DNA of 64,000 bases, taken from assembly GCA_014337915.1 (NCBI GenBank), contig QUBU01000009.1, forward strand, positions 39,422 through 103,421, read 5' to 3'. The notes beneath the pieces were generated by a model that was not told where the DNA came from, made no database searches, and saw nothing but the letters and a program-made list of their open reading frames with translations. Positions 18,906 to 27,302 of the stretch are shown piece after piece. The stretch's first letter is position 1. Each line of letters begins with the position of its first letter. The position numbers and the translations under genes were made by a program. The stretch is from Gammaproteobacteria bacterium. Its GTDB lineage: Bacteria > Pseudomonadota > Gammaproteobacteria > Steroidobacterales > GCA-2729495.

Positions 18906-20267
18906 TTGTTCGCCAATCTGACCGACCGGCTGCGCCAGGTCGTCGACCACGTTCGCGGCCGTGGACGGCTGACGGACGAAAACATCCAGGAAGCGGTGCG
19001 CGAGGTGCGGCGGGCGCTCATCGAGGCCGACGTTGCGCTCCCCGTGATCCGTGACCTGATCGCGCGCGTCCAGGAGCGGGCGGTTGGCACCGAGATCAAC
19101 CGCAGCCTCACGCCCGGCCAGGCATTCATTGCGATTCTCCAGCAGGAAATCACTGCCCAGCTCGGTACCGAACCGGCTGCACTCGACCTGCGCCATCGGC
19201 CGCCGGTGCCGATCCTTCTCGTCGGACTCCAGGGTGGTGGCAAGACCACGAGCGCTGGCAAGCTCGCCGTCTACCTGAAGGAGCGCCTGGGGCGCCGCCC
19301 AATGCTGGTCAGCCTGGACACCCGGCGCCCGGCGGCGATGCTGCAGCTCGAACGGCTCGCCGCGCAGGCAGGCGTGAGTTGCGCCCCGGCAAGCCCCAGC
19401 GAGCAGCCTGCGGACATCGCCCGGCGTGCCATGGACGTGGCGCGGCGCGAGCAGGCGGACGTGCTGATCCTCGATACGGCCGGTCGCACCCGGCTGGATG
19501 ACGAGCTGCTGGCGGAACTGCGGGAGTTGCATGCGCTCACCGGCCCCGCGGAAACCCTGTTCGTCCTCGACAGCATGGCCGGGCAGGATGCCGTCAATGC
19601 CGCCCGCGCGTTCGCCGCGACCCTGCCGGTCACGGGCATCATCCTCACCAAGGCGGACGGTGATGCCCGCGGCGGTGCGGCGCTCTCGGCACGTGCGATC
19701 ACCGGGCAGCCGATCAAGTTCGTTGGTACGGGCGAGAAACTGCCTGCGCTCGAGGCTTTCGTTCCGGAGCGCATGGCAACCCGTATCCTGGGTATGGGCG
19801 ACGTCCTCGGCCTGGTCGAGGACATCGGCCAGAAGGTGGACAAGGCCCAGGCGGAGCGGCTTGCGCGCAAGGTGGGCAAGGGCCAGGGGTTCGACCTGGC
19901 CGATCTGCGCGAGCAGTTGCAACAGATGATGGGCATGGGTGGCCTGGAGAGCCTGCTGGCCAAGCTGCCGCTGCCGGGCGGGATGTCCGCCGACAAACTG
20001 GCCGGCCAGATGGACCCGGCCGCCCTCCGGCGCCAGATCGCGATCATCAATTCGATGACCCCGTCGGAACGGCGTTTTCCCAAGAGTATCAATGGGTCAC
20101 GACGCCAGCGCATCGCGCGCGGGGCGGGGGTCGGGGTGCCGGACGTCAACCGCCTGCTGAAGCAGCATGAGCAGATGCAGAAGGTGATGAAGCGGTTTTC
20201 GAAAGGCGGCCTGCAGAAGGCCATGCGCAACATGCCGGGCGGGGCCGGGCGTTTCACTGGCCATTGA
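18906..20267 (+). CDS. ffh: Signal recognition particle GTPase Ffh
   Basis: Ffh (453 residues) binds 4.5S RNA and the signal sequences of nascent inner-membrane proteins and docks on FtsY. N domain: FANLTDRL onward. G domain: GLQGGGKTT P-loop, DTRRPAA, DTAGR and TKADGDARGG. The C-terminal methionine-rich M domain (about 300-453) includes QMMGMGG, SMTPSERRFP and SRRQRIARG. The start is TTG, supported by a good GGAGG Shine-Dalgarno 5-6 bases upstream and a family-matching N-terminus. Its RNA partner is encoded in this window at about 45.4 kb. Confidence 0.98.
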   Translation: MFANLTDRLRQVVDHVRGRGRLTDENIQEAVREVRRALIEADVALPVIRDLIARVQERAVGTEINRSLTPGQAFIAILQQEITAQLGTEPAALDLRHRPPVPILLVGLQGGGKTTSAGKLAVYLKERLGRRPMLVSLDTRRPAAMLQLERLAAQAGVSCAPASPSEQPADIARRAMDVARREQADVLILDTAGRTRLDDELLAELRELHALTGPAETLFVLDSMAGQDAVNAARAFAATLPVTGIILTKADGDARGGAALSARAITGQPIKFVGTGEKLPALEAFVPERMATRILGMGDVLGLVEDIGQKVDKAQAERLARKVGKGQGFDLADLREQLQQMMGMGGLESLLAKLPLPGGMSADKLAGQMDPAALRRQIAIINSMTPSERRFPKSINGSRRQRIARGAGVGVPDVNRLLKQHEQMQKVMKRFSKGGLQKAMRNMPGGAGRFTGH

Positions 20268-20396
20268 GCCGGGATTTCTTCTTCAGAAGCTGTGCAGCCG
20301 GCGCAGGATTCCCGTAAAATCCGACGTTTGCGCGAGCGCCAGGTCCCTGAAGGCAGGCATCACCGGCGCTGCAAGAGCCAGAGGAAACGATCGAGC

Positions 20397-20672
20397 ATGG
20401 TGACTATTCGACTCAGCCGCGGCGGGACGACCAAGCGGCCGTTTTATCACATCGTCGCGACTGACCACCGTAACCGGCGGGATGGCCGGTACCTGGAGCG
20501 TCTCGGTTTCTTCAATCCGATTGCTGCGGGCCGGGACACGGCGTTGCAAATCGACCTGGCCCGTGTCGAGTACTGGCAGGGCCAGGGAGCGCAGCTCTCG
20601 GCGCGGGTCTCCGCCCTGCTGGATGACTATCGCGCGGCGCAACAGCCTGCGACGGGGGCCGCGGCCGCCTGA
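20397..20672 (+). CDS. rpsP: 30S ribosomal protein S16
   Basis: S16 (91 residues), an assembly protein of the 30S body. Family features are [20 protein letters not shown] at the N-terminus, [14 protein letters not shown] and [10 protein letters not shown]. The ATG at 20397 is preferred over an earlier in-frame start because it fits the family and has an AGAGGAAA Shine-Dalgarno. It opens the conserved rpsP-rimM-trmD-rplS operon, which begins 129 bases after ffh. A TAAAAT hexamer at 20315-20320 could be the -10 box, but no good -35 is visible. Confidence 0.97.
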   Translation: MVTIRLSRGGTTKRPFYHIVATDHRNRRDGRYLERLGFFNPIAAGRDTALQIDLARVEYWQGQGAQLSARVSALLDDYRAAQQPATGAAAA

Positions 20673-20712
20673 GCGCGGCGCGGGACTCGCAAAGTTCGCG
20701 CGGGGTTCGCGG

Positions 20713-21228
20713 GTGGACCAGCCGGCGGAGACCGCGAAAGCGCAGGTTCTGGTCGGAAGGATTTCGGGCATCTTCGGGGTCAGGGGCTGGGTCAGGGTCT
20801 ACTCGTACACCGACCCGCCGGAAAATATCCTGAGGTACGGCCCCTGGCTGGTTGGTGACGACCGGCGTGCAGAGTACGCGGTCCTCGATGGGGCTACGCA
20901 CGGGCGCGGGATCATCGCCCGCCTGGCAGGCATCGACGACCGTGACCAGGCGCGCGGCTTGATTGGCTCGGACATCCGCGTACCCCGCGGACGCTTCGAC
21001 AGCACCGCCAGTGGCGAGTATTACTGCTCGGACCTCATCGGGCTGCGGGTCTGCGATAGGGATGGAACCGTACTCGGGCAGGTCGAGGACATCATGGAGA
21101 CCGGCGCCAACGACGTCCTCGTGGTCCGGGGTGAACGCCGGCGGCTGGTGCCTTACCTGGCAACGGTAGTCAGATCGGTCGATATTGCGGCCGGCACGAT
21201 GGAAGTCGACTGGGACGCTGATTTCTGA
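20713..21228 (+). CDS. rimM: Ribosome maturation factor RimM
   Basis: RimM (171 residues, E. coli 182) binds S19 in the 30S head and assists 16S rRNA processing. The N-terminal barrel begins VLVGRISGIFGVRGWVRVYSYTD, and the C-terminal PRC-barrel has YYCSDLIGLRV, GQVEDIMETGANDVLVV and the LVPYLATVV strand. The GTG at 20713 is chosen for length and alignment; its Shine-Dalgarno is weak, and an upstream in-frame GTG/ATG cannot be excluded. It lies 40 bases after rpsP in the standard operon order. Confidence 0.95.
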   Translation: MDQPAETAKAQVLVGRISGIFGVRGWVRVYSYTDPPENILRYGPWLVGDDRRAEYAVLDGATHGRGIIARLAGIDDRDQARGLIGSDIRVPRGRFDSTASGEYYCSDLIGLRVCDRDGTVLGQVEDIMETGANDVLVVRGERRRLVPYLATVVRSVDIAAGTMEVDWDADF

Positions 21229-21246
21229 GACGGCGGGCTGGTGGAA

Positions 21247-22005
21247 ATGCGGGTCCGCGTGGTGACGTTGTTTCCCGGCATGGTGAGCGCGGGAATGGGT
21301 TTCGGCGTCTGCGGCCGGGCGTTGTCCGCCGGAATTGCCGAAGTCGCTACGGTCAATCCCCGGGATTTTGCCCGGGATCCGCACCGCAGCGTTGACGACC
21401 GTCCCTACGGCGGCGGCCCGGGCATGGTGCTGAAGGTCGAGCCCTGGAGGGACGCGATCCGGGCAGCACGCGCGGACCTGCCGGCTGGTTCCAGGGTTGC
21501 GTTCCTGGGGCCGCAGGGCAGGCGCTTCGACCAGGCCATGGCGCGCGAGATGTGCAGCTGGCCTGGGCTGGTGCTGGTCAGCGGACGTTACGAGGGTTTT
21601 GATGAACGCCTGGTGGAGGCGGAGGCGGACTGCGAGATTTCGCTTGGCGACTTCGTCCTCAGTGGCGGCGAGGTCGCGGCACTCGCGGTGATCGATGCGG
21701 TGGTCAGGCTGCTGCCGGGAACGCTCGGTGACGAGGGTTCGGCCCAGGCTGATTCGTTCGGCGGGTACTTGCTGGACTTTCCGCATTACACGCGGCCGGA
21801 AGTGCTGGATGATGGCCGCCGGGTGCCGGCAGTGCTGGTGGAAGGCAACCACGAGGCGATCCGGAGGTGGCGCCTGAAGCAGGCCCTGGGACGAACGCAG
21901 CTGCGTCGCCCCGACCTGCTGGAGGGCAGGCAGCTGTCGGCCGAGGAACTGGATCTGCTGGGTGAGTTTCTTGCCGAGCGTGGCCAGGTTCCGGGCGACG
22001 ACTGA
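21247..22005 (+). CDS. trmD: tRNA (guanine-N1)-methyltransferase TrmD
   Basis: TrmD (252 residues) methylates G37 next to the anticodon and prevents +1 frameshifting. It is a knotted SPOUT enzyme. Visible signatures: VVTLFPGM at the start, DDRPYGGGPGM, LVSGRYEGFDERL, EISLGDFVLSGGE and LLDFPHYTRPEV. The ATG at 21247 aligns residue for residue with the E. coli start; a GTG two codons upstream (21241) is the only nearby alternative. It lies in the rpsP-rimM-trmD-rplS operon. Confidence 0.97.
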   Translation: MRVRVVTLFPGMVSAGMGFGVCGRALSAGIAEVATVNPRDFARDPHRSVDDRPYGGGPGMVLKVEPWRDAIRAARADLPAGSRVAFLGPQGRRFDQAMAREMCSWPGLVLVSGRYEGFDERLVEAEADCEISLGDFVLSGGEVAALAVIDAVVRLLPGTLGDEGSAQADSFGGYLLDFPHYTRPEVLDDGRRVPAVLVEGNHEAIRRWRLKQALGRTQLRRPDLLEGRQLSAEELDLLGEFLAERGQVPGDD

Positions 22006-22063
22006 GGAGTTTCAACAATGCGCGGCCAAGAGCGGCTGCGCAGAACGACCAAGGTGAAGGACG

Positions 22064-22408
22064 ATGAGCAAGATCATGCAACAGCTTGAAGGCGAACTCA
22101 CGCAGCGGCAGGTTCCGGAGTTCGCGCCCGGCGACACGGTCGTCGTGCAGGTGCGGGTGAAAGAGGGCGGGCGCGAGCGGCTGCAGGCCTATGAGGGCGT
22201 GGTGATCGCTAAGCGCAACCGCGGCGCCAACTCGTCGTTCACGGTGCGCAAGATCTCTCATGGCGAGGGTGTCGAGCGCGTTTTCCCCACCTACAGCCCG
22301 GCGGTCGCGGAGATCAAGGTCAAGCGACGTGGCGACGTCCGGCGTGGCAAGCTCTACTTCCTGCGCGAACGCAGCGGCAAGTCGGCACGCATCAAAGAAC
22401 GGGTCTGA
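22064..22408 (+). CDS. rplS: 50S ribosomal protein L19
   Basis: L19 (114 residues) sits at the 30S-50S interface. Features are [24 protein letters not shown] strands, [30 protein letters not shown] and the basic C-terminus [11 protein letters not shown]. The length is typical. An AAGGAC Shine-Dalgarno precedes the ATG. It is the last gene of the operon and is followed after only 16 bases by the TatT lipoprotein gene. No terminator is seen between them, so read-through into the TRAP cluster is possible. Confidence 0.98.
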   Translation: MSKIMQQLEGELTQRQVPEFAPGDTVVVQVRVKEGGRERLQAYEGVVIAKRNRGANSSFTVRKISHGEGVERVFPTYSPAVAEIKVKRRGDVRRGKLYFLRERSGKSARIKERV

Positions 22409-22424
22409 CCGCGGCGGTTGTCCG

Positions 22425-23339
22425 GTGGCCTCGATCCTGCCTGGCTTCGGCCAGGGCCAGCGGTGTCAGCGCCGCGGGCCGGCACGCCTGTGGTTGCCGG
22501 CCCTGGCAGCCGCATTGCCCTTCGTGGGCCCGGCTGGCTGCGCAGCGCTGACCGGAGCGGCGACGACGCGGTTCGCGGACGGCCTTTCGCAGGCCATCCT
22601 CAACCAGGACGATCCCGAACTGGTGCGCGAGGGCACGCCGGCCTACCTGATCCTGCTGGACGCCCTGGTTCGCAGCGAGCCCGACAACCCGCGCTACCTC
22701 GGAGCAGCAGCCCAGCTCTATGCGGCATACGGGATTGCCTTCGTTCAGGATGAGGCGCGTTCCGCATCCCTGACACTGCGGGCGCGCGAGTACGGTACGC
22801 GTGCGATCTGCGCGGCCGAGCACCAGGCCTGCCACCTGGATGAGTTGCAGTACGACGCCTACGCGGCCACGGTGGATCAGCTGCGCCCGGGTGATGCCGA
22901 TGCGTTGTACGGCTATTGCGTCGGATCACTGGCCTTCATTCGTGCCCACAGCGGTGACTGGGCGGCCATCGCCAGCCTGCCCAAGATCGAGCACGCCCTG
23001 CAGCGGCTGCTCGCGTTGCCGGGAGCACCGAATCCTGCCGGCGTAAACATGTACCTCGGTATCCTCAACACCCTGCGGCCCGAGGCTCTGGGCGGCCGAC
23101 CCGAGGTTGGCCGCGGCTATTTCGAGAAGGCAATCGAACTGAGCGGCGGGCGGGACCTGTCGGTCAAGGTGGAGTTCGCGCGCAGCTACGCACGCCTGGT
23201 TTATGACCGTGAGCTGCATGACCGACTCCTGCGGGAGGTGATCGATGCATCCCCGCGACAGGAAGGCCTGACGCTCTTCAATACCCTGGCACAGGCACAG
23301 GCCCGGGACCTGCTGGCGTCGGCTGATGATTTCTTCTGA
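22425..23339 (+). CDS. TRAP-associated TPR lipoprotein (TatT, T component)
   Basis: A 304-residue lipoprotein with a GTG start just after rplS. A basic, hydrophobic leader ends at a GPAGC lipobox-like site, which is atypical because Pro sits at -3. The mature part is helical with TPR-like repeats and contains PAYLILLDALVRSEPDNPRY, LGILNTLRP and a long helical hairpin, the pattern of TatT proteins. These are periplasmic trimers that accompany some TRAP transporters and are thought to pass ligand to the binding protein. The stop overlaps by one base an in-frame ATG of the next gene. The linked DctP-, DctQ- and DctM-like genes make the assignment strong. Confidence 0.88.
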   Translation: MASILPGFGQGQRCQRRGPARLWLPALAAALPFVGPAGCAALTGAATTRFADGLSQAILNQDDPELVREGTPAYLILLDALVRSEPDNPRYLGAAAQLYAAYGIAFVQDEARSASLTLRAREYGTRAICAAEHQACHLDELQYDAYAATVDQLRPGDADALYGYCVGSLAFIRAHSGDWAAIASLPKIEHALQRLLALPGAPNPAGVNMYLGILNTLRPEALGGRPEVGRGYFEKAIELSGGRDLSVKVEFARSYARLVYDRELHDRLLREVIDASPRQEGLTLFNTLAQAQARDLLASADDFF

Positions 23340-23371
23340 TGGCGGATCCGGGTTGGCGTAGGAGAGGGTCG

Positions 23372-24406
23372 ATGTCGCGGAATGTTCGTGGTTTCATCGT
23401 TGCGGTGCTGGCGGGCCTGCTCTGGTCCGGCATGGCCTGCAGCGCGGAGTTCAAGATTGCCTCGGTCGCTCCCGAAGGTTCGGAGTGGATGCAGGCGATC
23501 CGTGCTGCCGCCGCGGACATCAAGGCTCAGACCGGCGGGCGCGTCACCATCAAGCTCTATGGTGGCGGCGTCATGGGCAACGAGAAGCAGGTGCTGCGCA
23601 AGATTCGCATCGGCCAGTTGCAGGGCGGTGCCTTCACGGCCAATGGCCTTGCCGAACGGTATCCAGACATAGTTGTTTACGGCCTGCCGCTGACCTTCGA
23701 GTCGCTGGCGGAAGTGGACTATGTCCGCCAGCGCATGGACCCGGCCGTCATCAAGGGACTCGAGGAAGCCGGATTTGTTTCTTTTGGCATGGCCGGTGGC
23801 GGATTCGCGAGAATCTTCTCCCGTGAGGCAGTCAGCACCACGGCCGACATGCGCGGCCGCAAGATCTGGGTGCCGGAGGGCGATCGGGTGAGTACCGCCG
23901 CCATGGAGGCACTGCGTCTGTCGCCGGTGGTATTGCCGGTGACGGATGTGTTGACCGGCCTGCAGACCGGCCTGCTGGATGTGGTGGCCGCGCCGCCCGT
24001 AGGCGTCATCGCGTTGCAGTGGCACACGCGGGTGAAGTTCATGACCCGTGTACCCCTGATGTACACCATGGGCCTGATGGCGGTGGATGTCGCGCCGTTC
24101 GCGAAGCTCAGCGCCGCCGACCAGGCAGTGTTCCGCAAGGTGATGGGTGACGTCTATCGGCGCCTCGACCAGCAGACGGCCCGCGACGAAGAAGCGGCGA
24201 TCAAGGCCCTGGTAGCCAGCGGCATCACGATCGTCGACGCCACGCCGGAAGACCTGCGCGCATGGCACGACGCGGTCGCCGGCGCAAACCAGCAGCTTGG
24301 CCGGGAAGGCGCGTACCACATTGCCATGCGCTCGCAGGTCAATGAGTACCTGCGTGAATACCGCCAGGCCAGGCCGGCCGGGGCAGGCGTCGCCGGCAAG
24401 CAGTGA
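23372..24406 (+). CDS. TRAP transporter substrate-binding protein (DctP family)
   Basis: A periplasmic solute receptor of 344 residues with a signal peptide cleaved after a Cys-Ser-Ala site near residue 22. DctP-type features are FKIASVAPEGSEWM at the mature start, GGRVTIKLYGGGVMGNE, LRKIRIGQLQGGAF and GRKIWVPEGD, which includes the usual ligand-binding Arg region. The ATG at 23372 is chosen because an AGGAGAGG Shine-Dalgarno lies directly upstream; an ATG at 23339 overlapping the tatT stop is the alternative. The ligand is unknown; many relatives bind carboxylates or sugar acids. Confidence 0.93.
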   Translation: MSRNVRGFIVAVLAGLLWSGMACSAEFKIASVAPEGSEWMQAIRAAAADIKAQTGGRVTIKLYGGGVMGNEKQVLRKIRIGQLQGGAFTANGLAERYPDIVVYGLPLTFESLAEVDYVRQRMDPAVIKGLEEAGFVSFGMAGGGFARIFSREAVSTTADMRGRKIWVPEGDRVSTAAMEALRLSPVVLPVTDVLTGLQTGLLDVVAAPPVGVIALQWHTRVKFMTRVPLMYTMGLMAVDVAPFAKLSAADQAVFRKVMGDVYRRLDQQTARDEEAAIKALVASGITIVDATPEDLRAWHDAVAGANQQLGREGAYHIAMRSQVNEYLREYRQARPAGAGVAGKQ

Positions 24407-24921
24407 TGCAGCCGCCCCGGGCGTCCTGGCTGGATCGCGCGGCACGCCTTGGCCGGCTGGTCGAGACCACGGCGCTCGCCGGGCTCGTGGCCGCCATGAT
24501 CGGCCTTGCGGCCGGCCAGATCCTCATGCGCAACATGCTGGGCTCGGGGTTGAGCTGGGCCGACGAGGCCCTGCGCGTCATGGTGCTCTGGGTGACGATG
24601 GTGGGGGCGGTGGCGGCCAGCCGTGAACAGCGGCATGTCAGCATCGATGTCCTGTCCCGTTACCTGCCCCGGTCATGGCAGGCCTGGGCCGCCATGGCGA
24701 CCAATGGCTTCGTGGCGCTTGTCTGTGCCTTGCTTGCATGGGCTTCCTACGGCTTCGTGGCCGGCTCCATGGAGGTCGATGACCGCGTCTTTGGTGGGCA
24801 GCTGCCTGCGTGGGCCGTGCAGGCCATCCTCCCGGCCGCCTTTGCGCTGCTGGCCTACCGGTATGCGGTCAACAGCCTCGGGGCCTTGATCGATGGCACC
24901 TCGAGCGTCGCGAACGACTGA
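24406..24921 (+). CDS. TRAP transporter small permease (DctQ family)
   Basis: A 171-residue inner-membrane protein with four hydrophobic helices, the normal plan of the small TRAP membrane subunit. The family segment GLSWADEALRVMVLWVTMVG and the following AASREQRHVSIDVL are diagnostic. It overlaps the dctP-like stop by one base (an in-frame GTG three bases earlier is also possible) and the dctM-like start by one base, so all three are tightly coupled. It pairs with the large permease to form the sodium-driven transporter. Confidence 0.93.
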   Translation: MQPPRASWLDRAARLGRLVETTALAGLVAAMIGLAAGQILMRNMLGSGLSWADEALRVMVLWVTMVGAVAASREQRHVSIDVLSRYLPRSWQAWAAMATNGFVALVCALLAWASYGFVAGSMEVDDRVFGGQLPAWAVQAILPAAFALLAYRYAVNSLGALIDGTSSVAND

Positions 24922-26174
24922 TGATCACGATCCTGTTGCTGCTTCTGACGCTCCTCGGCACGCCGCTGTTCGCGGTCATTGCCGCCGGGGCCATCGCCGG
25001 CTTTCACAGCGCAGACATTCCGCTCTCCGCCATTGCCATCGAAGTGCTCGGCCTCGCGGAAACGCCGATCCTGCTGGCGATCCCACTGTTCACCTTTGCC
25101 GGCTACGTCCTGGCGGAAAGTCGCGCACCAGCGCGGCTGGTGCGCATCACCACGGCGCTGATGGGCTGGATGCCCGGGGGTGTTGCGATCGTATCGATTG
25201 CGGCCTGTGCGCTGTTTACCGCGTTCACTGGCGGGTCGGGAGTGACCATCATCGCCCTGGGTGCTGCCCTGTACCCGGCCCTGGTGCAGGCGGGCTACAG
25301 CGAAGACTTCAGCCTCGGCCTGATCACCTCGGCCGGTTGCCTGGGCCTGCTGTTCGCACCATCTTTGCCGCTGATCCTCTATGGCGTCATCACCGAGACA
25401 TCGATCGATGACATGTTCATTGCCGGTGTCGTGCCTGGGATCCTCATGATCGTTTGCCTTGGCGCCTACTGCCTCTGGGTGAACCGGCACATCCGTGTAC
25501 CGCTCAGCCAGTTCTCCTGGCGTGAGGTGGGACTCGCGCTGCGCGAGAGCTGGATGGACATGCCGTTGCCGGTGATCGTCCTTGGTGGCATCTACAGCGG
25601 CTTTTTTGCGGTTTCCGAGGCCGCGGCAGTCACCGCGGTCTACGTGGTGATTACCGAGGTGGTCATCCGCCGGGATATTGCCGTCAGCCGCCTGCCGCAT
25701 ATCGCGCGCCAGTCGATGATCCTGGTCGGCGCGGTGCTCCTCATTCTCGGAGTATCCATGGCGTCGACCAACGTGATGATCGATGCCGAAGTGCCCGAGA
25801 GGCTCGTCGGCTTGGTGACGGAGTACGTTGGCGGACCCCTGGGTTTCATGGCGCTGCTCTTCGTGTTCCTGCTGCTCATCGGTGCCGTCCTCGATATGTT
25901 TGCCGCACTGGTGCTGGTGGTGCCGCTGATTGCCCCGGTGGCGTCACGCTATGGCATCGACCCCGTGCACCTGGGCATCCTGTTCGTGGCCAACATGGAG
26001 CTCGGGTACCTGGCACCGCCGATGGGTCGCAACCTGGTGGTCGCCGGTTACCGCTTCGACAAGCCGATCCTCGGGGTGTACCGTGCGACGCTGCCGTTTC
26101 TCCTGGTGTTGCTGGTGACGGTACTGATCATTACATTCCTGCCAGAGGTCTCGCTGGCGTTGCTGCACCGCTGA
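24921..26174 (+). CDS. TRAP transporter large permease (DctM family)
   Basis: The 417-residue transport subunit with about twelve membrane helices and re-entrant hairpins of the elevator fold. Signatures: GTPLFAVIAAGAIAG near the start, ETPILLAIPLFTFAGYVLAES, AFTGGSGVTIIALG, GLLFAPSLPLILYGVITETSI and NMELGYLAPPMGRNL. The ATG overlaps the small-permease stop by one base (TGATG). The subunits together would import one organic acid-like ligand with sodium. The nearby PQQ-type dehydrogenase may process a related compound, but that is speculation. Confidence 0.95.
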   Translation: MITILLLLLTLLGTPLFAVIAAGAIAGFHSADIPLSAIAIEVLGLAETPILLAIPLFTFAGYVLAESRAPARLVRITTALMGWMPGGVAIVSIAACALFTAFTGGSGVTIIALGAALYPALVQAGYSEDFSLGLITSAGCLGLLFAPSLPLILYGVITETSIDDMFIAGVVPGILMIVCLGAYCLWVNRHIRVPLSQFSWREVGLALRESWMDMPLPVIVLGGIYSGFFAVSEAAAVTAVYVVITEVVIRRDIAVSRLPHIARQSMILVGAVLLILGVSMASTNVMIDAEVPERLVGLVTEYVGGPLGFMALLFVFLLLIGAVLDMFAALVLVVPLIAPVASRYGIDPVHLGILFVANMELGYLAPPMGRNLVVAGYRFDKPILGVYRATLPFLLVLLVTVLIITFLPEVSLALLHR

Positions 26175-26198
26175 TCTGGTGGTGAAAGGCAGGTTCCC

Positions 26199-27302
26199 AT
26201 GTGCATTCGGCTGCTGACGCTCTGCCTGCTCGCGATCCTGCCGGGCATCGGCATGGCGCGGGAGGAACTTCCGGCGCACCTCCGGCTACCCCCGGGGTTC
26301 GTTGCCGAACTGCTGGTCAGGGTGCCTGGGGCACGATCAATGGCCATGGGTCCGGGCGGCACCCTGTTCGTCGGCACCCAGCGCGGCGGCAAGGTGTTCG
26401 CGGTCCGTGGTGCGCTGGGGGCTGTGCCCCAGCTGCTGGTGGTGGCTGAAGGACTGAAGATGCCCAATGGCGTCGCTTTCCATGAGGGCGCGCTATATGT
26501 GGCCGAACCAGAGCGAATCCTGCGTTTCGATGGCATCGAGGCCCGCCTGGAGCAGCCACCCGCTCCGGTGGTGGTGGGCGACAGCCTGCCCACCAAGGGC
26601 ATGCTCCATGCCTGGCGCTACATTGCGTTCGGGCCGGATGGCAAGCTGTACGTCGGGCTGGGCTCTCCCTGCAATGTCTGCAACGAGCCCGGCTTCAGTG
26701 CCATCCTGCGCATGAACCCGGACGGCAGCGGGCGGGAGTACTTCGCGCGGGGTATCCGCAACTCGGTGGGTTTCACCTGGGATCCCGAGACCGGTGACCT
26801 GTGGTTCACCGACAACGGGCGTGACATGCTCGGTGACGATCGACCGGCTGACGAGCTGAACCATGCCACCAGGCCCGGCCTGGACTTTGGCTTCCCGTAC
26901 TGCCATGCGGGAACGATCAGCGACCCCGAGTTCGGCGGCCTGGGCCACTGCAAGGATGCGGTGGCCCCGGTGCAGCTGCTCGGTCCGCACGTCGCGGCCC
27001 TCGGCCTGCGCTTCTATACGGGAATCATGTTTCCAGCCGCATATCGCCACCAGGTTTTCATTGCCGAGCACGGTTCCTGGAATCGCAGCAAGGAAGCGGG
27101 GCGTACCGGCTACCGTGTAACACTGGTGCGCCTGAAGCAGGGCAAGGCCGTCAGCTACGAGCCTTTCATCGAGGGCTTCCTCGATGGCGAAGAGGTCCTC
27201 GGCCGGCCGGTGGACCTGCTGGTCGCCGCCGATGGGGCCTTGCTGGTGAGCGACGACACGGCGGGTGCGATCTACCGCATCAGCTATCGCAAGACTGAAT
27301 GA
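26199..27302 (+). CDS. PQQ-dependent sugar/sorbosone dehydrogenase-like beta-propeller protein
   Basis: A 367-residue exported protein with a signal peptide (about 1-20, cleavage after GMA). The mature sequence has repeated propeller blades, for example GPGGTLFVGTQRGGKVFAV, GPDGKLYVGLGSPCNVC, RNSVGFTWDPETGDLWFTDNGRD, DELNHATRPGLDFGFPYCHAG and FIAEHGSWNRS. This matches the soluble PQQ-dependent glucose/sorbosone dehydrogenase superfamily, which oxidises aldoses in the periplasm. Four Cys (two in CNVC, then the Cys in PYCHAG and the one in GHC) may form disulfides. It lies 24 bases after the TRAP genes and overlaps sppA, so it may be in the same transcript. Confidence 0.85.
   Translation: MCIRLLTLCLLAILPGIGMAREELPAHLRLPPGFVAELLVRVPGARSMAMGPGGTLFVGTQRGGKVFAVRGALGAVPQLLVVAEGLKMPNGVAFHEGALYVAEPERILRFDGIEARLEQPPAPVVVGDSLPTKGMLHAWRYIAFGPDGKLYVGLGSPCNVCNEPGFSAILRMNPDGSGREYFARGIRNSVGFTWDPETGDLWFTDNGRDMLGDDRPADELNHATRPGLDFGFPYCHAGTISDPEFGGLGHCKDAVAPVQLLGPHVAALGLRFYTGIMFPAAYRHQVFIAEHGSWNRSKEAGRTGYRVTLVRLKQGKAVSYEPFIEGFLDGEEVLGRPVDLLVAADGALLVSDDTAGAIYRISYRKTE

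Noticed and set aside
18054..19922. A 622-codon minus-strand frame spanning ffh and the CorC-type gene
   Set aside because: It runs antisense to ffh and in a wrong frame through the CorC-type gene. Both real genes have full family motifs.
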